Shown piece by piece: positions 60,401 to 64,000 of a stretch of DNA of 64,000 bases. Below the pieces are notes generated by a model. That model saw only the letters and a program-made list of their open reading frames with translations. It was not told the DNA's origin and ran no database searches. This stretch comes from Durusdinium trenchii (Eukaryota; Sar; Dinophyceae; Suessiales; Symbiodiniaceae): NCBI GenBank assembly GCA_963970005.1, contig CAXAMN010018779.1:456301-520300 (forward strand), read 5' to 3'. The position numbers were made by a program, and so were the translations under genes. Every line of letters begins with the position of its first letter. The stretch's first letter is position 1.

Positions 60401-63400
60401 AACGCCAACGGAATCCAATAGATGCACAACCGAAGATTTCACAAAGAACTTGAAAGATCATCACTTGTCATTTCCGTCAATGCCCTGCATCAACTCGATC
60501 TCCAAACATCGAGAAAGATACACATATGCCGACACAACGAACCCGATGAGTGCTTATCGGAACCTGTTCAATGCAGCAGTCTCCAGACCTGTTAGTCGAG
60601 CAGAAATGCTGAAGAATCCCAAGGCCAAAGCCTCAATGAGAAAAGAATGGTTGGGGCTTCATGAGCAAGGAGTGTTCGACTTCTCTGTGATTCGGGAGTA
60701 TCACGACGTAAAACAAGAAGCGCTCACTCTGAAGCAGGTCGTGCACTTTGCAAGGGTCCATGGCATCATTGTGGAAAAGAACTATCAATTGCCAATGAGT
60801 GATGAGAGACGAAAATTTAAGGGAAGAGGAGTATTGCTAGGAAACAAAGTGAAGAATCAGAATTGGGAAGCAGCTTTCTTTCAGGACTTGGGCAATTCAC
60901 CAGCATCCTTTGAATCTTCTAGATGGGCAGATTTCTATGGATGTGTTCCCGGACATTCGGTCAAGCTCGCTGATGCGATTCAGGCATACATTCAGGCTTC
61001 TCTTACGGGACCGCCCTGTTGGGTCGAGTTACCGTCAGACGCGTGGCCAGATGATGTTGATGTATCAAAGTATCATCGACCAGTGGTACGCCTCCTCAAA
61101 GCCTTGTATGGACATCCGGACGCAGGTACAATGTGGGAGAAGCACTGCGATACGCAGGTGCGCCAACTTGGCTTCAAGCCAATTGGTGATGAATGGCCAT
61201 CAATGTATTTTCACGAAGGCCTGAAACTTCTTCTCGTTATATATGTGGACGACCTGAAACTTGCCGGACCAACCGAGAACATGACCAAAGGATGGTCTAT
61301 GCTACGAACGAAACTCAGGATTGAGCCCGAGACTGATCTTGGACTTTATCTCGGCTGCATGCTCACACGAGGAGAGTCCAAACTCCACGATGGAACAGTA
61401 GTCAACACCGTCTCATACAACATGGAAGGATTGTTGAAACTGTCCGTCGAGAAGTATTTAGACATTGTCGGTCATGATACAAAATTGAAGAAGGTCACGA
61501 CACCAAGCGTCCCAGAAGAAACCAAATCTCATCCCGCACGAGCGCCCGCTCCAGGGAAAGAGGCCGTTACGTGTCCATGGTGTGCTAACACCTTTGACCC
61601 CAAGTATTCTGGTAAGTTGCATTCCAAGTCCGAATCTGACGTCACTCCGGACGATGGAAACCGTGGTTCTTTGGCGCCACATGCAGCGAGTATACTCATG
61701 AAGTTGTTGTACGCTGCCAGAATTGCTCGATTCGATCTATTGAGATCAATCAACATGCTGGCCAGGAATGTGAATAAATGGACCAGCAATGATGATGCTC
61801 GTTTGCATCATCTCATGTGCTATGTCAACAGCACTCTAGACAAGCGCATGATTGGATGGGTTGGCGATCCGATCGCAACTCTCTCAGTCGGAATCTTCGC
61901 TGATGCTGATTTTGCTGGTTGCGGTGAGACCCTTCGTTCCACGTCGGGCTCTCACATGCACGTACAAGGTAAGCATACACGATTTCCCATTGCTGGGGGG
62001 AGCAAGCGTCAAGGATGTATCAGCCATTCAACACCTGAAGCAGAAATAGTCGCGGCAGATTCCACTCTCCGCAATTTTGGGATACCCTCCATCGGCCTCT
62101 GGCAAACGCTCTCGGGCAAAGCTCCTGAAATATTGTTCCATGATGATAATCAAGGTATGATTGGAGTTGCCAGAACCGGGAAGAATCCCACCATGCGTCA
62201 TCTTGAACGCACTCATGGGATATCCATTGTCTCATTGCATGAACATTTTCAACAGGACCATTTCGTACTGCTCTACGAGATCTCCCACAAGATGTGTGCA
62301 GATATCCATACAAAGGCCTTTCGGACTCCACTTGCGTGGCGCCGGGCTTGTATGTTGATCAACCTTCTTGACCCAGAGGATTTGAGCTCCAAAGAGTTGG
62401 CTGATATGGTCTCTCCATCAGTCGATCATAAGAAAATCGATCATCAAATCTTTCAGACTAAGACGGATGACATTCCTAATTTCCCATACACTCAGACTCC
62501 GGTCTTGCCTCGTGCAGTCTTTGTAAAAGGAATGACAGGAAAAGAGGGTGTCCAGGATCTCCCCAATGGAGATTGCATCTATGTCGTCAAAGTCCCAGTC
62601 TATTATCGTCGCTTCCCACCGGGTCGCTACATACCGTCAGACACGTGTCGGAGTACATGGGTCCTTGTTAATGGTTCCTGGAATTGTGTGGAACGAGAAG
62701 CTACGCCACTGCAGCAAGCCTTGCGCTTTGATCATTGGGTCGAACGTGCGTGCTTCCTGTATCATGCCTCCAAGGCATCCTCATCTCCAGAGGCGGGCGC
62801 CTGCTTATCTCAATCCCCGTTCCTGGCCTTAGCCAATGTTCCTTGGGCTCCAGACGCTGTGCTACAGTTTTCTATTGCCTCCTTGTCGACTGATACAGCT
62901 TTGCTCCAGTCCCAAGAGGTTCCTCTCAACAATTGTCATCCTGCCACCCTTCGTGTGATCAACACGCTTTTACGTCTTGTTCATGGGGGGAGTGGGGGGC
63001 AGGACGGTGCATCAATTCACGCTTTCGGTGCGGTGCAAGACCATTTTGTGCGCCTGGATTCGAAGGAGAAAAACCCAAAAACAAATAAAAATTACCGAGA
63101 TGAATGGCGACGCGATGGCGACACACTCACCCGAGTGCATAATGTGCCGAGAACACAAGAGTTTGTCCCTAGTGAAGACTCACATTGTCCTGTCCGGCTG
63201 TCGGATCTGTCTGATTATCGTAGGACTGAGAAGTACTACAAGAGCGGTAAGGACACAAAAGTTGATACCTGGCGTTTCAAGGGTAATTCCGTAGGTAAGG
63301 ACGATCCATGGATAGGAAATACAACATTCCTGATCGTTTCCAACGGTCACGGACACGGCCCACAACATGAAACGACAGACAACAGCAATAACAAGCAAAA

Positions 63401-64000
63401 GGGCGATGTCACGGCGATTGCAACAGGCATACAAGCGTGGGGGATGAACACCATTGCCCACGAGCACATGTTCATTGCGCAAACAGCAAAATATGTTGCA
63501 AGTGACACACCTCCGGGAAGAAAACCCGTGTTGCATTTGGTCTTACAAAGGAGATCAGGACGGTCACACAAATATCAGTTCGAACTCCATCAGCAAGACG
63601 TCAAGGGTCCTCAAGATATCTTTGATAGATGCATCATGCTACAAGAGCTCGAAAGAAATGTCCCATGTTTAGTCCTCATGTGTGCTGAAGAACAGAATTG
63701 GTTTACCTTTCTCCAGACTTGTTTGAAGAAGCAGTTCATGAACATCGTGACAATCACAGAGGACGACGATGCCTGCTCTGCTTATGGCATCAATAAAGTG
63801 AAAGCATGTGTCCGGTCCAGTCTTGATTGTGTCTTCTTTGCGGGTCCTTGCACTGGTGGTTCTGCATGGAATCGCTTGAATAGGACTGTAAGTATAAAGG
63901 CCGAAATGCAGATTGAGAAACATCAAGAGTTGTATTGGTCGTTGTGGAATTGCTTTGCCCATGCACTTGACCATGTATTCGCAATAGGAGCATGTGCGCT
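54486..64000 (+). CDS. Copia-2 Gag-Pol polyprotein with C-terminal extension (3' incomplete)
   Basis: At least 3171 codons, start MSSSGGNGSEPYSF, no stop before the window end. Ser/Thr-rich N-terminus; long coiled coil (about 100-560); Gag-like helical part (560-800); Lys-rich linker; two CCCH zinc fingers (CKYFVKGNCTMGKDCPFSH at 890, CWMWIRGTCDKGKDCKFYH near 927); aspartic protease FIMDTGCGYDLIS (1146); integrase with HRYKNPYCESC zinc site (1381) and catalytic FDFVD, YADKAPEFE, LAERNNQF; acidic linker; RT with IYVDDLKLAG (YVDD 2253); RNase H with FADADFAG, PEAEIVAAD, HDDNQG (2470-2560), all acids present. Beyond about 2640, over 500 more residues follow, including VTITEDDDA and VFFAGPCTGGSAWNRLN near the end, reminiscent of a methyltransferase acid/PC-motif pair. 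CCCH fingers in Gag are shared with Copia-1. Confidence 0.92.
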   Translation, partial: MSSSGGNGSEPYSFAAPGGPNTISSPDSTMGTDSSANADVITMPTGSQISERSVPPARNLTDLAPVGPRRSMRATTRSTSPITSTARSPRRSIEKRRDDDRGTKEQRREIQLGEELRSARNAYNFLHEEYECIQAGYSRLHHEAEVEFRQMSDYNRKMQEHLQEMTQEDEGATIRIEELEHKLRLAESTAEHIYMRYQELAQETHQEHSELESVKATKDRMSQELQAAIGHIQEQNESSLAINRRSKAIQDENAAFVGIADQIQARMIALQDENVNMHEVIQHQREEQWNSEVRERRLQHSVHSSQDQSNQEAMVIDHLRGQLAMARGAELNARAEIEEMEVGMRMEMFVCQTEVSAKEMAEMKASHHEYEANVAKEVIAKGEIFNNEVLERSIRERQQLKDANLALSEANAQLKRENMMRAPMFGDDGAEIQQKIRELENALLESQKETKNVIMENAKLKAEARMAPIVSRYSKRPSSRDRGLPTHASEEDEIRNAKEEAERYKDGYNEMTESRDEMYEWYAETHNEYAEEREKSIELSEANKSLRDKISEAEASSSSHLAPATSTIMKVSRKEESKINVPSWPRINDLGLWKANLIQSIIIAANDSDQEPWIDWIKEAMDDPDPDKFVDSGDQRFHSIDAKLGLALTKVVMDAKDDGSGVAMKLRTRINAKGRTSSLIKGREVLALILMNFKTTSNVEVLYTSMHLYQLEYQGDKNLSLFFHTWDEILAGMKPVDVPSDETRRDLLWRKIRHSNLMAYDISAYNSMNDDDAKKTYKHLRDMIRRHIERQTEDRMILEKEKAVKNVANIFQNLKPGGPAPKLKAAPADPKKKPKGQQEQVVSEDAAAVKPKPNPKKHPEDKNKRGKGKGKGDGKDRSRSPSTDKKKIPCKYFVKGNCTMGKDCPFSHKKPRSPSRGSSVGKNDKPVCWMWIRGTCDKGKDCKFYHDPKASPKKGISAPADSGDDRPKPKAKPKPKPKAKPGAPAIDGELFMDESEDEGIAASAKAREGGAKVSFDEETCEIMLNEAIYSVRDKWKVVEKKPLRPDIKRYDEKELTCYTRKEQIRFEEKVAEARGILMVPYTEIKRVRIPVGPKGDLSVTMSFDEDDGLVFHHKVIPHVCEGKKDHADTKTLSIPAKGSRTKFIMDTGCGYDLISKGRAKKLGLEVRESDQSMSFYTANGVTSTKGVADIHFDEFDSTYSPFVLDESPSVLSVGKKCMEEGYTFIWPACGNPYMVSPNYKKIMLEVEGNIPYIVKGSDFCTPTDDTRAEMIARFTLGEDEADYQSTFINCDVDPQGIMCDDDDLPVIEPPKVKRRKRNKKFKASPGEEDEVGSDVAGDSEPEADDDDADDIEVDVVDGASRMVRRGTLKADARKIEHLLTHRYKNPYCESCIRAKMKHFKTHRGAFKRKLKAFGDLVTFDFVDTRNILDQGISTDREIFVIRDRYTGVIWAYPSKERFTKDVVNAINHFKGLKKIKIAYADKAPEFETAMKQLKIPFDHSLPNHPQNNSLAERNNQFIMMTTATCLLEAGLPPCFWSYAVECVSHLLNIEEGEDGVSPWYKLHGKEFHGEKIPFGAKVFFMPSSQGRIEQKHKFDPKGIPGIFAGYEIKPGMNWSRQYRVWSLETFAHQSLAFDANRPIRKLLTPQLTETLVFLAPIEFPLKEGYEKINNTLEGMKIRDRRDGEPEVGDPSQMIDYGDYEPTEPGMDFEELAEREIRDEDDEDAIGDHEADDEERDDPGDDDDPKPDGGHSKILSKPAKAKVPPSTGREDHPPVGDPSMDHMSMGKASDGIIYLNDDGETVKLDRKGNPYKVGSDGRRFFRSSPRPRSKYTPEEWKALSLSDRAIAEKKEALEKEKMKERERVKVRDPARTKGRRKKKEDKDDDPKDVSPNIFIDLKKDRTLITDDDDMGGYSPSSASTLSTELPSDDDYLVEWEEWTSVENGFGPRATWDPLNIIDVNSGEILNDMAVAYATPTESNRCTTEDFTKNLKDHHLSFPSMPCINSISKHRERYTYADTTNPMSAYRNLFNAAVSRPVSRAEMLKNPKAKASMRKEWLGLHEQGVFDFSVIREYHDVKQEALTLKQVVHFARVHGIIVEKNYQLPMSDERRKFKGRGVLLGNKVKNQNWEAAFFQDLGNSPASFESSRWADFYGCVPGHSVKLADAIQAYIQASLTGPPCWVELPSDAWPDDVDVSKYHRPVVRLLKALYGHPDAGTMWEKHCDTQVRQLGFKPIGDEWPSMYFHEGLKLLLVIYVDDLKLAGPTENMTKGWSMLRTKLRIEPETDLGLYLGCMLTRGESKLHDGTVVNTVSYNMEGLLKLSVEKYLDIVGHDTKLKKVTTPSVPEETKSHPARAPAPGKEAVTCPWCANTFDPKYSGKLHSKSESDVTPDDGNRGSLAPHAASILMKLLYAARIARFDLLRSINMLARNVNKWTSNDDARLHHLMCYVNSTLDKRMIGWVGDPIATLSVGIFADADFAGCGETLRSTSGSHMHVQGKHTRFPIAGGSKRQGCISHSTPEAEIVAADSTLRNFGIPSIGLWQTLSGKAPEILFHDDNQGMIGVARTGKNPTMRHLERTHGISIVSLHEHFQQDHFVLLYEISHKMCADIHTKAFRTPLAWRRACMLINLLDPEDLSSKELADMVSPSVDHKKIDHQIFQTKTDDIPNFPYTQTPVLPRAVFVKGMTGKEGVQDLPNGDCIYVVKVPVYYRRFPPGRYIPSDTCRSTWVLVNGSWNCVEREATPLQQALRFDHWVERACFLYHASKASSSPEAGACLSQSPFLALANVPWAPDAVLQFSIASLSTDTALLQSQEVPLNNCHPATLRVINTLLRLVHGGSGGQDGASIHAFGAVQDHFVRLDSKEKNPKTNKNYRDEWRRDGDTLTRVHNVPRTQEFVPSEDSHCPVRLSDLSDYRRTEKYYKSGKDTKVDTWRFKGNSVGKDDPWIGNTTFLIVSNGHGHGPQHETTDNSNNKQKGDVTAIATGIQAWGMNTIAHEHMFIAQTAKYVASDTPPGRKPVLHLVLQRRSGRSHKYQFELHQQDVKGPQDIFDRCIMLQELERNVPCLVLMCAEEQNWFTFLQTCLKKQFMNIVTITEDDDACSAYGINKVKACVRSSLDCVFFAGPCTGGSAWNRLNRTVSIKAEMQIEKHQELYWSLWNCFAHALDHVFAIGACA

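Larger units (their letters stand above)
54232..64000 (+). mobile_element. Ty1/Copia-type LTR retrotransposon Copia-2 (3' end outside window)
   Basis: Inferred 5' LTR, half-tRNA primer site and one uninterrupted reading frame with Gag, protease, integrase, RT, RNase H and a long C-terminal extension. Integrase before RT defines Copia. The intact frame of over 3170 codons suggests a young or active copy. The second LTR is not in the window. Confidence 0.88.

Overview
The window looks like nuclear DNA of a dinoflagellate, most likely of the Symbiodiniaceae (coral-symbiont) type. The reasons are a tandemly duplicated, many-exon metabolic gene, introns with frequent GC (and a few GA) donors and almost invariant AG|G acceptors, dense Copia/DIRS/LINE-type retroelements, and sequences resembling the dinoflagellate spliced leader at the 5' ends of several elements. 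A run of 10 N marks an assembly gap at 24555.

Layout. Two head-to-tail copies of a class II fructose-bisphosphate aldolase (FBA) gene form the backbone. Copy A (visible from 124, stop at 16062) lacks its first exons, which lie left of the window. Copy B (first recognised exon 16971, stop 37735) is visible almost whole: 20 exons, all with compatible phases, add up to 357 codons, close to the usual ~359 residues. Both are expanded by retroelements inside introns. Copy A holds a complete LTR element of Ty1/Copia type (Copia-1, 815-9644, minus strand; 218-bp LTRs, TAAAC target duplication). Copy B holds a tyrosine-recombinase (DIRS-type) element (about 17.3-24.55 kb) and a LINE (LINE-A, 26347-32988). 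The matching site in copy B (34209-34213) is the uninterrupted pre-insertion site of Copia-1.

From 37.7 to 42.4 kb there are weak gene remnants (a small secreted-type ORF and an exon with a DUF3431-like stretch). A second, 11-kb LINE (LINE-B, 42422-53463, minus strand, frameshifted) follows. A second Copia element (Copia-2) starts at 54232; its single reading frame is open from 54486 to the window end.

The most striking theme is accessory enzymes carried by the retroelements. The DIRS element has a complete C5-cytosine methyltransferase domain nested inside its RNase H domain. LINE-B has a separate C5-methyltransferase ORF. Copia-1 carries a methyltransferase-like domain between protease and integrase. 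Copia-2 has a long extension after RNase H with a PC-motif reminiscent of the same fold. LINE-A encodes a ubiquitin-specific-protease-like domain, and LINE-B two tandem cysteine-protease-like domains. Unrelated retroelement lineages therefore seem to have acquired DNA methylation and protease/deubiquitinase functions independently. Spliced-leader-like sequence at element 5' ends suggests that trans-spliced transcripts were the templates that inserted.
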